From contig NZ_CP049913.1 in NCBI RefSeq assembly GCF_011306175.1, forward strand, positions 2,108,001 through 2,172,000: a stretch of DNA of 64,000 nt, given 5' to 3'. Below are positions 27,447-35,334 of the stretch, one piece after another. How positions within the stretch are numbered: position 1 is the stretch's first letter; each line of letters opens with the position of its first letter. The translations under genes were made by a program, and so were the position numbers. The DNA is from Vibrio sp. HDW18. Lineage in GTDB: Bacteria > Pseudomonadota > Gammaproteobacteria > Enterobacterales > Vibrionaceae. The notes beneath the pieces are model-generated. The model searched no databases and was not told where the DNA came from. It saw only the letters and a list, made by a program, of their open reading frames with translations.

Positions 27447-27604
27447 GTCTTATTCCTTATTATTGTTTAGCTCTTCCTGCTGGCAAACTCTGTCTAAGGC
27501 GCGTCAAAAATCCAAGGTTGGTTGCGTTGGAAGAGGATTTGCTTTAAGTCTGCGTGACAAGGTGGTTACAATACACCAATTCGTATTCAAGAAGGATGAA
27601 TCAC

Positions 27605-28666
27605 TTGGCGTTTTTGTTAGAGTATGGCCTGTTTTTGGCCAAGATAGTGACGGTGTTAGTCGGATTGGTGGCGCTGCTCGTGATCGTAAAATCACTCGGT
27701 GCACGCAGTGGTGGTGCCAAAGGGGAGTTGGAAATCACCGATCTGACCGAGCAATATAAACACACGGTTGAGCATTTAGAAGCTTATCTGCATGACGAAG
27801 CGTTTTTAAAAGCGCGTGATAAAGCGGATAAGAAGAAAGAGAAAGCGGAGCAGAAAAGTCGTGAAAAATCGCTTAAGCAAGCGGCTAAACAAGGCGATCT
27901 AGCAAGCAAACGTGACTCGCATCTGTTTGTGCTCGATTTTCATGGCAGCATTGATGCCAAAGAAGTGGCTTCGCTGCGTGAAGAGGTGAGCGCGATTTTA
28001 GCGGTTGCCGAAAGTGGCGATGAAGTACTACTGCGCTTGGAAACCGGTGGTGGTATGGTACATGGTTACGGTTTGGCATCATCACAACTGGATCGCATTA
28101 AAGCGGCTGGCTTACCACTGACCATTGCGGTGGATAAAGTGGCGGCCAGTGGCGGTTATATGATGGCCTGTATCGCCGATAAAATTGTCAGTGCGCCATT
28201 TGCGATTGTCGGCTCGATTGGGGTGGTGGCTCAGTTGCCAAACTTCCATAAGCTACTGAAGAAAAATGATATCGAGTTTGAGCAACTGACTGCGGGCGAA
28301 TACAAACGCACCCTAACCATGTTTGGAGAAAATACCGATAAAGCACGGGATAAATTCAAACAAGAGTTGGAAGAAACGCATCAACTGTTTAAAGACTTTA
28401 TCGCCGAGCGCCGTCCAGCGCTGGATCTGAATCAAGTTGCCACTGGTGAACACTGGTTTGGCACGCAAGCCAAAGCACTGGGATTAGTCGATGACATTCA
28501 AACGTCGGATGATTTGATCAGTGCCGCGTGCAAAACCAAAAAGGTATTGCAACTGCATTATGTGCAGAAGAAAAAGCTGGCCGATAAATTAGCTGGTGTG
28601 GCAGGAGAGGCGGCTGACAACGTGCTACTCAAACTGATCAGCCGAGGTCAACGTCCCTTGGTATAA
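27605..28666 (+). CDS. sohB: Inner-membrane S49-family peptidase SohB
   Basis: A 353-residue protein with an N-terminal membrane anchor (FLLEYGLFLAKIVTVLVGLVALLVIV), a Lys/Glu-rich linker and the S49 (signal peptide peptidase A-like) domain. The catalytic Ser is in VDKVAASGGYMMACIAD and the Lys lies in the later segment typical of SppA/SohB. It is thought to act on periplasmic or membrane peptides. I choose TTG at 27605 because AAGGA (27592-27596) then has 8-nt spacing; ATG at 27596 would overlap that site. Its stop codon falls inside the first of several 15-bp tandem repeats. Confidence 0.92.
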   Translation: MAFLLEYGLFLAKIVTVLVGLVALLVIVKSLGARSGGAKGELEITDLTEQYKHTVEHLEAYLHDEAFLKARDKADKKKEKAEQKSREKSLKQAAKQGDLASKRDSHLFVLDFHGSIDAKEVASLREEVSAILAVAESGDEVLLRLETGGGMVHGYGLASSQLDRIKAAGLPLTIAVDKVAASGGYMMACIADKIVSAPFAIVGSIGVVAQLPNFHKLLKKNDIEFEQLTAGEYKRTLTMFGENTDKARDKFKQELEETHQLFKDFIAERRPALDLNQVATGEHWFGTQAKALGLVDDIQTSDDLISAACKTKKVLQLHYVQKKKLADKLAGVAGEAADNVLLKLISRGQRPLV

Positions 28667-28706
28667 CGATCATAGGTATAACGATCATAGGTATCACGTC
28701 CTAGGT
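28660..28706. repeat. 15-bp tandem repeats at the end of sohB, running into an ERIC
   Basis: GGTATAACGATCATA occurs twice exactly (28660-28674, 28675-28689), then once changed (GGTATCACGTCCTA) and then GGTAT, which joins the ERIC end. The first copy contains the sohB stop. Confidence 0.85.
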
Positions 28707-28707
28707 A

Positions 28708-28831
28708 TATACCCAAACAACTTGGAGTTGCAGGTAGGCGGCAAGTGAGTGAGTCCCCATGAGCATAGACAAACTATGTGATTGGGGTGAACGAACGTCG
28801 CCAACCGCTGCAGCTTCAAGTAGGAAGGGTG
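28708..28831. repeat. Near full-length ERIC element
   Basis: A 124-bp element of the enterobacterial repetitive intergenic consensus (ERIC/IRU) family: TATACCCAAACAACTTGGAG at the left, the central palindrome CATAGACAAACTATG and GCTGCAGCTTCAAGTAGGAA at the right. It lies after sohB, in the transcribed space before the terminator. The right end is GGGTGT instead of GGGTAT. Confidence 0.9.
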
Positions 28832-28858
28832 TTTGCTAGTCAGCGCTCTCACCAGTCC

Positions 28859-28892
28859 AACGCGCTTAGCGTGAATTCTAAGCGCGTTTTTG
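28859..28892. terminator. Terminator between sohB and the cysteine desulfhydrase-like gene
   Basis: An 11-bp stem AACGCGCTTAG/CTAAGCGCGTT with an 8-nt loop and TTTG tail on the plus strand. The genes are convergent. Confidence 0.8.
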
Positions 28893-28914
28893 TATTTGAT
28901 GAGGTGAGGGTTGC

Positions 28915-29982
28915 TTAATCTAAACAGCCGGTGGCGGAGAAAGTCTCCAATTTGTGCATGTACTCGCTCAAATCGCCAATATGGTTTTTGACCCACTCTG
29001 GGTTGTAATAGGTATCCAGATAGCGTTCACCGCTATCGCATAACAGAGTGACAATCGAACCTTGCTCGCCACGCCGCTTCATTTCACACGCCAGTTGTAG
29101 CGCGCCATACAGATTGGTGCCGGTTGAGGCTCCAGCCTTACGGCCAAGAATGTTCTCCAACCAATAAATGGTGGCAATGCTGGCCGCATCGGCGACTTGG
29201 CGCATCTCATCCACCACATCAGCAATAAAGCTCGGCTCAACTCTTGGGCGGCCAATCCCTTCAATTTTGCTGCCACACTCACCAGTCAAGTCAGGATTGC
29301 GAGTGTGGTAGTAGTCATAAAATACCGAGTTTTGTGGGTCAACCACGCACAGTTTGGTGTTGTGTTGCTGGTAGCGAATAAAGCGTCCGATGGTGGCCGA
29401 AGTGCCGCCAGTCCCTGGGCTCATCACAATCCAACTCGGCACTGGGTGTTGCTCTAATTGCATCTGGCTGAAAATACTCTCCGCGATATTGCTGTTGCCG
29501 CGCCAATCGGTGGCTCGTTCAGCGTAAGTGAACTGATCCATATAATGGCCTTGCAGCTGTTGGGCGAGGCGATGAGATTCGGCGTAAATCTGATCCGAAC
29601 GATCTACAAGGTGTGCTTTGCCACCATAAAATTGAATTTGTTCGATTTTTTTGCGTGCAGTGCATTTAGGCATCACCGCAATAAAGGGCAGGCCAAGCAG
29701 GCGAGCAAAGTAGGCTTCGGAAACGGCCGTGCTGCCGGAAGAGGATTCAATAATCGTAGTTTGTGGCCCAATCCAGCCGTTACATAAGGCATACAAAAAC
29801 AGTGAACGGGCTAAGCGATGTTTGAGAGAACCGGTGGGGTGGGTACTTTCATCTTTCAAATAGATATCGATCCCAGCGACGCAAGGCAGATCAAGTTTGA
29901 TTAAATGGGTATCGGCAGAGCGTTGATAGTCGGCTTCTATTTTGCGGATCGCACTATTGATCCACTGATGGTCAGTACACAT
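28915..29982 (-). CDS. PLP-dependent cysteine synthase-family protein, probable cysteine desulfhydrase (CdsH-like)
   Basis: A 355-residue fold-type II PLP enzyme. The PLP lysine is in [14 protein letters not shown], the asparagine-loop equivalent is [12 protein letters not shown], the phosphate loop is [13 protein letters not shown] and the C-terminal [15 protein letters not shown] is present. It belongs to the cysteine synthase / cystathionine beta-synthase family. The divergent neighbour is a close DecR/YbaO-type Lrp regulator. In Salmonella the same pair (CdsH with YbaO) handles L-cysteine degradation to sulfide, pyruvate and ammonia, so I infer that role. A biosynthetic cysteine synthase is the alternative. 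Start at 29982 has AAGGAAAC upstream; the frame reaches 30027. Confidence 0.82.
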   Translation of the reverse strand: MCTDHQWINSAIRKIEADYQRSADTHLIKLDLPCVAGIDIYLKDESTHPTGSLKHRLARSLFLYALCNGWIGPQTTIIESSSGSTAVSEAYFARLLGLPFIAVMPKCTARKKIEQIQFYGGKAHLVDRSDQIYAESHRLAQQLQGHYMDQFTYAERATDWRGNSNIAESIFSQMQLEQHPVPSWIVMSPGTGGTSATIGRFIRYQQHNTKLCVVDPQNSVFYDYYHTRNPDLTGECGSKIEGIGRPRVEPSFIADVVDEMRQVADAASIATIYWLENILGRKAGASTGTNLYGALQLACEMKRRGEQGSIVTLLCDSGERYLDTYYNPEWVKNHIGDLSEYMHKLETFSATGCLD

Positions 29983-30103
29983 AACGACGTTTCCTTGTTG
30001 AATGACTGATTCAGTGTAACCAGTCACACTGAGAAAAACTTTGCCATTTTTGCTGTATTTTTGTAGTTTTGGAGAAAAATTTTCTCTCTACATCGAGGTT
30101 ACT

Positions 30104-30562
30104 ATGTTACTGGATCCAGTTGATCGGCAAATCTTGGCGATTTTGCAACAAAATTGCACCATATCGCTCAATGAGTTAGCCCAGACTGTGAATTTAACCA
30201 CGACACCTTGTTGGAAACGTTTAAAAAAAATGCAAGAGAGTGGGGTGATCCGGGAGCGCGTCGCACTGCTCGATGCAAATGCGCTTGATCTTGCGTTTAC
30301 CGCTTTTGTGATGGTGACCACCAATAACCATTCTCACGCATGGTATTGCCGCTTTGTCAGTGTGGTGGAGGAATTTCCCGAGGTGATGGAGTTTTATCGT
30401 ATGGCCGGTGAATACGACTATATGATGAAGGTTTTGGTCAAAGATATGGCTTGTTTTGACCAGTTTTATAAAAAACTGGTCAATAGCATTGAAGGTCTGA
30501 ACAAAGTGACCTCGACTTTTGCGATGGAGTCACTCAAATACACTACACAATTACCGTTATAA
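30104..30562 (+). CDS. decR: Lrp/AsnC-family regulator, DecR (YbaO)-like
   Basis: A 152-residue Lrp-type regulator: N-terminal helix-turn-helix ([41 protein letters not shown]) and a RAM ligand domain with [17 protein letters not shown]. The [11 protein letters not shown] and SSFAME-like SKTFAME parts match E. coli DecR, which senses L-cysteine and activates cysteine detoxification. It is divergent from the cysteine desulfhydrase-like gene (121 bases between starts), which is its likely target. The open frame begins at 30041, but ATG 30104 with GAGG upstream fits the family. Confidence 0.9.
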   Translation: MLLDPVDRQILAILQQNCTISLNELAQTVNLTTTPCWKRLKKMQESGVIRERVALLDANALDLAFTAFVMVTTNNHSHAWYCRFVSVVEEFPEVMEFYRMAGEYDYMMKVLVKDMACFDQFYKKLVNSIEGLNKVTSTFAMESLKYTTQLPL

Positions 30563-30572
30563 AGAGCGTGTT

Positions 30573-31433
30573 TTAGTTCAAAAAGCGCATCACGCCTTCT
30601 TGCACCGCAGTTGCGATCAAATTGCCTTGCCGATCATAGATTTCTCCACGCACTAAGCCGCGTGTATTGCTGGCAGTTGGACTTTCGATCGCATACAGTA
30701 ACCAATCGTCCATTTTGAATGGGCGATGAAACCAGATCGAGTGATCGATAGTCGCAACTTGGAATTTAGGGGTCAGCAAGGAAACGCCATGCGGATGTAA
30801 TGCCGTGGTGAGAAATCCCCAATCTGAAGCATAACCGAGTAGGTATTGGTGAATTAGTTGATCCTGTGGCAGATTGCCGTTGGCACGGATCCACAAATAC
30901 TGTTTGGGTTCAATTTTTTGTGGTTTGAGCGGATTGACCACGGTCACTGGGCGTATTTCAATCGGTTTTTCGCCACACAAGGTTTTTTGCAGTTTTTCTG
31001 GTAGGAATTGAGCAATCTGCGCGGCTAATTCAGTTTCAGAGGCAAAGTTTTCCGGTCCTGCTACTTGCGGCATGCTTTTTTGATGCTCAAATCCCGGCGC
31101 TTCGCCATGATAAGAGGCGGTTAAGTAGAAAATTGGCCGCCCATTTTGAATCGCTTTGACCCGGCGGGTACTAAAACTTTTACCATCGCGCAGGTTTTCT
31201 ACATCGTAAATGATCGGTTTTTCAGGATCGCCCGGATACAAAAAATAGCTGTGGAAAGAGTGTACAGTACGGTCTGGTTCCACCGTGTAGCGAGCGGCAG
31301 AGAGTGCTTGACCGATCACTTGACCACCGTACACTTGCGGCAACCCTATGTGCTCACTCGCGCCGCGATATAATCCCTCTTCTAGCTTTTCCAATTGCAG
31401 CAGTTTTAGCAGCTCATCTAACGGTTTACTCAT
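30573..31433 (-). CDS. tesB: Acyl-CoA thioesterase II
   Basis: A 286-residue double hot-dog thioesterase (E. coli TesB 286). Segments [28 protein letters not shown] at the N-terminus (here [10 protein letters not shown] and [12 protein letters not shown]), [12 protein letters not shown] and the catalytic Asp in [11 protein letters not shown] with later Thr/Gln positions are visible. It hydrolyses medium and long acyl-CoAs in the cytosol. The stop is only 10 bases from the convergent decR stop, and the gene faces away from the ybaY-like gene, as in E. coli. Confidence 0.96.
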   Translation of the reverse strand: MSKPLDELLKLLQLEKLEEGLYRGASEHIGLPQVYGGQVIGQALSAARYTVEPDRTVHSFHSYFLYPGDPEKPIIYDVENLRDGKSFSTRRVKAIQNGRPIFYLTASYHGEAPGFEHQKSMPQVAGPENFASETELAAQIAQFLPEKLQKTLCGEKPIEIRPVTVVNPLKPQKIEPKQYLWIRANGNLPQDQLIHQYLLGYASDWGFLTTALHPHGVSLLTPKFQVATIDHSIWFHRPFKMDDWLLYAIESPTASNTRGLVRGEIYDRQGNLIATAVQEGVMRFLN

Positions 31434-31582
31434 TATTTACGATCCTTTTTGTCTATTTCGCTGATCTTGGGATGCGAGTCAGATATTTGTCAATCATCTC
31501 GCCGCGCAATGACACAAATATCGCAATGGCATATAATTTGCTGGTTTGCCAATTCGATATTTTTCCAGTGTAGTGAGGCTTT

Positions 31583-32017
31583 ATGAAAAAGGTTTTTTTG
31601 GTTCTGTTCTCGGTGCTGTCGACGGGGCTGCTCAGTGGATGTCAATTGAGTGAATCCAGTCAGGAGCAAGATAAAATACAATCCATCACGGGCACTGTCG
31701 CTTATCGTGAGCGAATTGCACTGCCCGATAATGCGCTGGTGACGGTTTACCTACAAGATGTCTCATTGGCCGATGCTCCAGCAACGGTAATTGCCAAACA
31801 AAATTTTATTACCAATGGGGCGCAGATACCACTGGCGTTTAATTTGAGTTATGACCGCAGTAAGATCAATCCGAGCCACCGTTACAGTGTCAGCGCGCGA
31901 ATTGAGCTTGATGGTACGCTACGTTTTATTAGCGATAGTCACTATGCGGTGATCACCGATGCGGATGCGACTAAGCAAGTGGATATGATGTTGGTCGGCG
32001 TTCATAGTCAACCGTAA
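31583..32017 (+). CDS. ybaY: YbaY-family lipoprotein
   Basis: A 144-residue lipoprotein precursor: signal peptide and lipobox LLSG-C (Cys20), then a single beta-rich domain with TGTVAYRERIALPDNALVTVYLQDVS, IPLAFNLSYDRSKINPSHRYSVSARI and DSHYAVIT, the YbaY pattern. Function is unknown; residues after the Cys (QLS) do not have the Asp+2 inner-membrane retention signal, so an outer-membrane position is likely. In E. coli ybaY also lies between tesB and ybaZ (atl), as here. Confidence 0.88.
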   Translation: MKKVFLVLFSVLSTGLLSGCQLSESSQEQDKIQSITGTVAYRERIALPDNALVTVYLQDVSLADAPATVIAKQNFITNGAQIPLAFNLSYDRSKINPSHRYSVSARIELDGTLRFISDSHYAVITDADATKQVDMMLVGVHSQP

Positions 32018-32079
32018 AAGGATCACTGAGCTAGCGTGATGACCCTGCGTCATTGAGTCAATGCAAGGACAGCAAGATA

Positions 32080-32112
32080 GGGCAGCGGTATTGGCGCTGC
32101 CCTTGTGGTTTC
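32080..32112. terminator. Terminator between the ybaY-like gene and atl
   Basis: An 8-bp stem GGGCAGCG/CGCTGCCC with a 7-nt loop, followed by TTGTGGTTT. The genes are convergent. Confidence 0.7.
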
Positions 32113-32142
32113 CACCCGCTTGGTTAAGGTTGCTATAGTGGA

Positions 32143-32445
32143 TTAAGGTTGCCACTGATGGTGGTGTAACGATATTTTCCCCGTAGGACTCACCTCGACG
32201 CCTTCTGCCAATAGATGTTGCTGTTGGCGAACGAAATCTTCTCCTGATAGTGATATTTTTCCTTGGCTATTGATCACCCGATACCACGGTAGTTGGCTAT
32301 CGGCCGGTAGCTGACTGAGCGCTTTACCGACTTGACGGGCATAACCCGGATAACCGGCCATTTTCGCCACCGCACCATAAGTTGCTACCTGATCAAACGG
32401 AATTTGGTGAATCACGACAAAGATCTGTTGTAAAAATAGGTCCAT
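32143..32445 (-). CDS. atl: Alkyltransferase-like protein Atl (YbaZ)
   Basis: A 100-residue protein like the DNA-binding domain of O6-alkylguanine-DNA alkyltransferase (IPFDQVATYGAVAKMAGYPGYARQVGKALS). The reactive PCHRV of the alkyltransferases is PWYRV here, so Trp replaces the acceptor Cys. That is the diagnostic change of Atl proteins, which bind alkylated guanines and pass them to nucleotide excision repair without removing the alkyl group. It lies in the same tesB-ybaY-ybaZ neighbourhood as in E. coli. Confidence 0.94.
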   Translation of the reverse strand: MDLFLQQIFVVIHQIPFDQVATYGAVAKMAGYPGYARQVGKALSQLPADSQLPWYRVINSQGKISLSGEDFVRQQQHLLAEGVEVSPTGKISLHHHQWQP

Positions 32446-32494
32446 AATGCAAAAGCCCGCAATGATTTACCAAGGATAGGTATAGGGAGTTGGC

Positions 32495-33235
32495 ATGTTA
32501 TTGTCTACCTTACAATTTTTGAGCGCTGCCTTATGTTCAATGGCTGCGGCACATGTGGTGGGAGTGAGTGACGGAGAGATCCCCATCATCGCCTTTTTGA
32601 TCCCGAGTTTATGGTTAACCTTACGCTTTTCTAGCCTAGTATTGCTAGTCACGCTGGGGGCTTTTGCCGCCACTTTGCCATTGCAACCCGTCGCTTTATC
32701 GGTGAGTCAATGGGTAGTGATCCCGTTATTGATGGTGGTCTTTTCTGCGCGCAGCAATTGGCGAGTGGTCGCGGTATGCGCATGGATGGCAATCACCTTA
32801 TACGTTGGCATCATGGTAACTCAATCTGCCGGCAAACTGGAAGGTTCACCGCTGATTACTCTAGGGCAATTATTGCTGGTGATGCTGACATGGTGGGTGG
32901 CACGCGGTTGGCAACCAAGCCCTTCTCATCATTGGTGGGCGTTAGGCTTGCTGGTGCCACTGTGGGTTGCGGAGCAATTTGATGCCGTCGCCATCGCTTT
33001 GCTGCTCACCGGCATGTTGGCCGCGGGTGAGCCGTTACTCTCCAAATCTGCCTCTGTGATCAATTGGAGCCATTTATTGGGGTGGAGTTTGCCTTGTGTC
33101 AGCTTTGCTACGTTAGTGCTCTCACCAAGTATTGAAATCCCCAAGCCCGTTTTCGTGCTATGGATATCAATCTTAGCGACGGCATGGATAACCGATTATG
33201 TGTTAAAAAGCACTGAGCAAGCACCTCAGCCGTAG
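32495..33235 (+). CDS. Polytopic inner-membrane protein of unknown function
   Basis: A 246-residue, very hydrophobic protein with about eight predicted membrane segments (for example SLWLTLRFSSLVLLVTLGAFAATL and VIPLLMVVF, WWALGLLVPLWVAEQ, AIALLLTGMLAAGE). I recognise no family motif. It is between atl and ffs in a housekeeping setting, with an AAGGATAGGTATAGGGAG ribosome region. Transport or sensor roles cannot be distinguished. Confidence 0.75.
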   Translation: MLLSTLQFLSAALCSMAAAHVVGVSDGEIPIIAFLIPSLWLTLRFSSLVLLVTLGAFAATLPLQPVALSVSQWVVIPLLMVVFSARSNWRVVAVCAWMAITLYVGIMVTQSAGKLEGSPLITLGQLLLVMLTWWVARGWQPSPSHHWWALGLLVPLWVAEQFDAVAIALLLTGMLAAGEPLLSKSASVINWSHLLGWSLPCVSFATLVLSPSIEIPKPVFVLWISILATAWITDYVLKSTEQAPQP

Positions 33236-33304
33236 CAAAAGGTCAGTAACTGGTGAAATGCTGCTCGCTTAGGTTGGTCTATCGATCGAAATCAGTATTA
33301 TCGC

Positions 33305-33333
33305 TTGCATTGGTTAAGTCGATGTTTAATAAT
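33305..33333 (+). promoter_or_regulatory. ffs: Probable sigma-70 promoter of ffs
   Basis: TTGCAT (33305-33310), 17-nt spacer, AATAAT (33328-33333). Transcription would start about 25-30 bases before the mature RNA, whose 5' end is made by processing in E. coli. Confidence 0.65.
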
Positions 33334-33369
33334 CGCCCTGCTTTGGAGACAATCCAAACTCAAATCGAT

Positions 33370-33478
33370 GGGGGCCCTGGTCCTCCCGCAACACTAGTTC
33401 GTGAACCTGGTCAGATCCGGAAGGAAGCAGCCATAGCGGATGACGTGTGTGCCGGGATGTGGCTGGGGCCTCCGCCCA
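33370..33478 (+). ncRNA. ffs: 4.5S RNA of the signal recognition particle
   Basis: About 109 nt matching E. coli 4.5S RNA through the invariant parts: CTCCCGCAAC, the apical GGTCAG-TCCGGAAGGAAGCAGCC domain (GGAA tetraloop and the Ffh-binding symmetric loop; here with one A for G) and GTGTGCCGGGATGT. The ends GGGGGCC and GGGGCCTCC pair. With Ffh it targets membrane proteins to FtsY. Tn7-like transposons are known to use ffs as attachment site, and a relic of one begins a few bases after its 3' end. Confidence 0.96.
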
Positions 33479-33483
33479 TCTGA

Positions 33484-33560
33484 TGTTTGCAAAATAAGTT
33501 CGCATAAATTGCAGAATATTTCGCAAATTTGCACTATAAGTCTGCATAGACTACGTTTTG
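33484..33560 (+). mobile_element. Right-end-like terminal repeats of a Tn7-like transposon relic
   Basis: Directly after ffs the sequence starts with TGT (33484) and shows tandem units of about 21 bp: GTTTGCAAAATAAG, then TTCGCATAAATTGCAGAATAT (33499), TTCGCAAATTTGCACTATAAG (33520) and TCTGCATAGACTACG (33541). The motif ATAAGTnnGCATArA recurs 42 bases apart (33494, 33536). Tn7-like right ends begin TGT, carry overlapping TnsB sites of about 20-22 bp, and lie next to the attachment gene with tnsA just inside, exactly as here. TCTGA (33479-33483) would be the 5-bp target copy. Confidence 0.65.
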
Positions 33561-33589
33561 TTGTCGGTTTACAACAAAGTGAGTTGGCG

Positions 33590-33973
33590 ATGTTTGATCA
33601 GACGAAGTAATCATCTCTCGGACACAACCTCTGTAAGTTCATGAACTTGAAGAATGATGCTGTTGTTCGCACTCTCTCCATTCTGGAGTTCGATTTCTGT
33701 TTTCACCTCGAATACCACCCAAATATCAAAAGTTTTACCTCTCAACCTTTTGGTTTCCACTATCAATTCAATAACCGTAAGTGCCGATATACTCGTGACT
33801 TTTTAGCAATAGGCCACAATGAGCAATCAACATTCTTCGAGATCAAACACTCTAACCAGATTCTTAAACCTGATTTTAGGGAGCGCTTTGAAGAAAAGCA
33901 GAGAGTAGCGTTGAGTGAGTTCAACAGACGGTTAGTTCTCGTTACTGAGAAGCAAATCAGGGGGCCAACTTGA
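33590..33973 (+). pseudogene. tnsA: Broken tnsA (Tn7-like transposon endonuclease), N-terminal stop and lost C-terminus
   Basis: From ATG 33641 a 110-residue peptide shows the TnsA N-terminal endonuclease fold: ILEFDFCFHLEYHPNIKSF (catalytic Glu16), YTRDFL (Asp53), FFEIKHS (Glu67, Lys69), EEKQRVA and LVLVTEKQIR. Tn7 TnsA uses E63, D114 and K132 in the same order to cut the 5' ends of the transposon. Homology seems to stop after EKQIR, where intact proteins go on for a C-terminal domain that binds TnsC. The same frame extends upstream to ATG 33590, but a TAA at 33608 interrupts it. tnsB, tnsC and tniQ are not present downstream, so this is a relic. Confidence 0.75.
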
Positions 33974-34020
33974 GCAGGAGCATCTGACTCAAGCTGGCTT
34001 TGGAGATTAGGTTAGTAATT

Positions 34021-35208
34021 TCAATGTTCCTCTTGGAATTCGAGCTCTGGCGTTTGTTCGGAGCGGCGTAGGGTCTCACTTGCGATTAACATCGAGACGC
34101 TAAGAATGAATAAAATAACTGGTAGCAGGCTAAAAGAGAGATGACCAAATACAATCCCCATTGCTGGAGGTATAACGGTGATTCCCACGTAAGCCGTCGC
34201 CATAGAAAGACCAATGATTGCCTGTGATGCACGTTTACTAAAACGCTTAGGCGTTAAGTGAAGCGTGTTCGGGTAAACCGGAGCACAGCCTAGGCCGATT
34301 AATATCAGGCTTAATTGCGAAACTAATGCAGAGATAGGTAGCAATAGCCCCACGACGCCAGCGACGATCAACAGGATCCCAACACGCACCATGCTCTCTT
34401 CTTTGAATCGTTCTGCAATCAAACCACAAACGAATCGACCTGCAGTGATACCCAGGAAGAACATCGCAGTCCAAAAGGCTGCGTTAGAGGCAGACAGTCC
34501 ATTTTCTGCTGTAAGGTAACTTGCAGCCCAAAGGCCTGTTCCCGCTTCTAATGAACAGTAGCAAAAGTATAAGAAAAGCTGCGCCTTTACTCGCGGAATA
34601 CGCAATGCTTCTCGGTTGCTGATTGGCATTTGGTCTCGCTCTTCAGAGTCCTGAGTCTCTTCTTGAGCCATTCTCTTCCAAAGTGGCAGTGTCGCGAATA
34701 ATGCAACCACCAAGGTAAACTGAATAATAGAGAGTGTTAGGTAGCCATCACGCCACCCTTGATCCACAGCCAGATAACTTGCCATGATGAATGGCCCAGC
34801 CGTTGCGCCTACGCCCCAAAAAGAGTGGAGGTAATTCATGTGTTTAGATTTATAGTTGAGCGCAACAAAATTGTTTAACGCGGCGTCAACCGCACCAGCA
34901 CCAAGTCCAAGAGGAATGGCTAACAGCGCCATACTTAAGATGTAATTCGATAAAGTAAAACCAAATAAAGCGAAGGCCGTTGCTAACACACTAAATGTGA
35001 GCACCTTTCCTGTACCAAAATAAAAGGTAATACGTGCAGCCAATAGGCTCGAGAGAACCGTACCCGCGCTCACTATGAGTGAGATAGCACCCGCGTGTTC
35101 GATAGAAGTATTAAGATCTTGGCTGATGGTCGGCCAAGCTGAGCCTAAAACCGCATCTGGTAAGCCAAGACTGATAAAGGCGAGATAGATAATGGTGAGT
35201 AATAACAT
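34021..35208 (-). CDS. MFS transporter, sugar-permease type
   Basis: A 395-residue protein with twelve hydrophobic segments and an MFS-like layout (LGLPDAVLGSAWPTISQDL in helix 1; long polar loop DSEERDQMPISNREALRIP between the halves; GITAGRFVCGLIAERFKEE). It resembles fucose-permease-like MFS carriers, but the substrate cannot be told. It is divergent from an AraC-type regulator with a cupin domain, which probably controls it in response to the carried compound. Together they lie between the Tn7-like relic at ffs and the thiamine operon and could be leftover cargo; this is inference. Confidence 0.85.
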   Translation of the reverse strand: MLLLTIIYLAFISLGLPDAVLGSAWPTISQDLNTSIEHAGAISLIVSAGTVLSSLLAARITFYFGTGKVLTFSVLATAFALFGFTLSNYILSMALLAIPLGLGAGAVDAALNNFVALNYKSKHMNYLHSFWGVGATAGPFIMASYLAVDQGWRDGYLTLSIIQFTLVVALFATLPLWKRMAQEETQDSEERDQMPISNREALRIPRVKAQLFLYFCYCSLEAGTGLWAASYLTAENGLSASNAAFWTAMFFLGITAGRFVCGLIAERFKEESMVRVGILLIVAGVVGLLLPISALVSQLSLILIGLGCAPVYPNTLHLTPKRFSKRASQAIIGLSMATAYVGITVIPPAMGIVFGHLSFSLLPVILFILSVSMLIASETLRRSEQTPELEFQEEH

Positions 35209-35334
35209 GACGTTGATTTCTAGTAGTTAGCTATCGCTAGTGGTTTATTTGTTTTGTGGGAATATACTCTCACAACATAGTCAAAGCTATGGATATACTT
35301 CCAACTTATATGACGATTCTATCGAGATTAGAAA

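Noticed and set aside
33253..33483. 76-codon plus-strand ORF over ffs
   Set aside because: It covers the 4.5S RNA gene, which explains the sequence fully.
33499..33560. CRISPR array
   Set aside because: The 21-bp units are contiguous without spacers and degenerate; there are no cas genes, and the array fits transposase-binding sites better.
33963..33999. Hairpin GCCAACTTGAG/CTCAAGCTGGC as the second transposon end
   Set aside because: It lacks the TGT/ACA terminus and the repeat units; it is more likely a plain stem or weak terminator near the MFS gene end.
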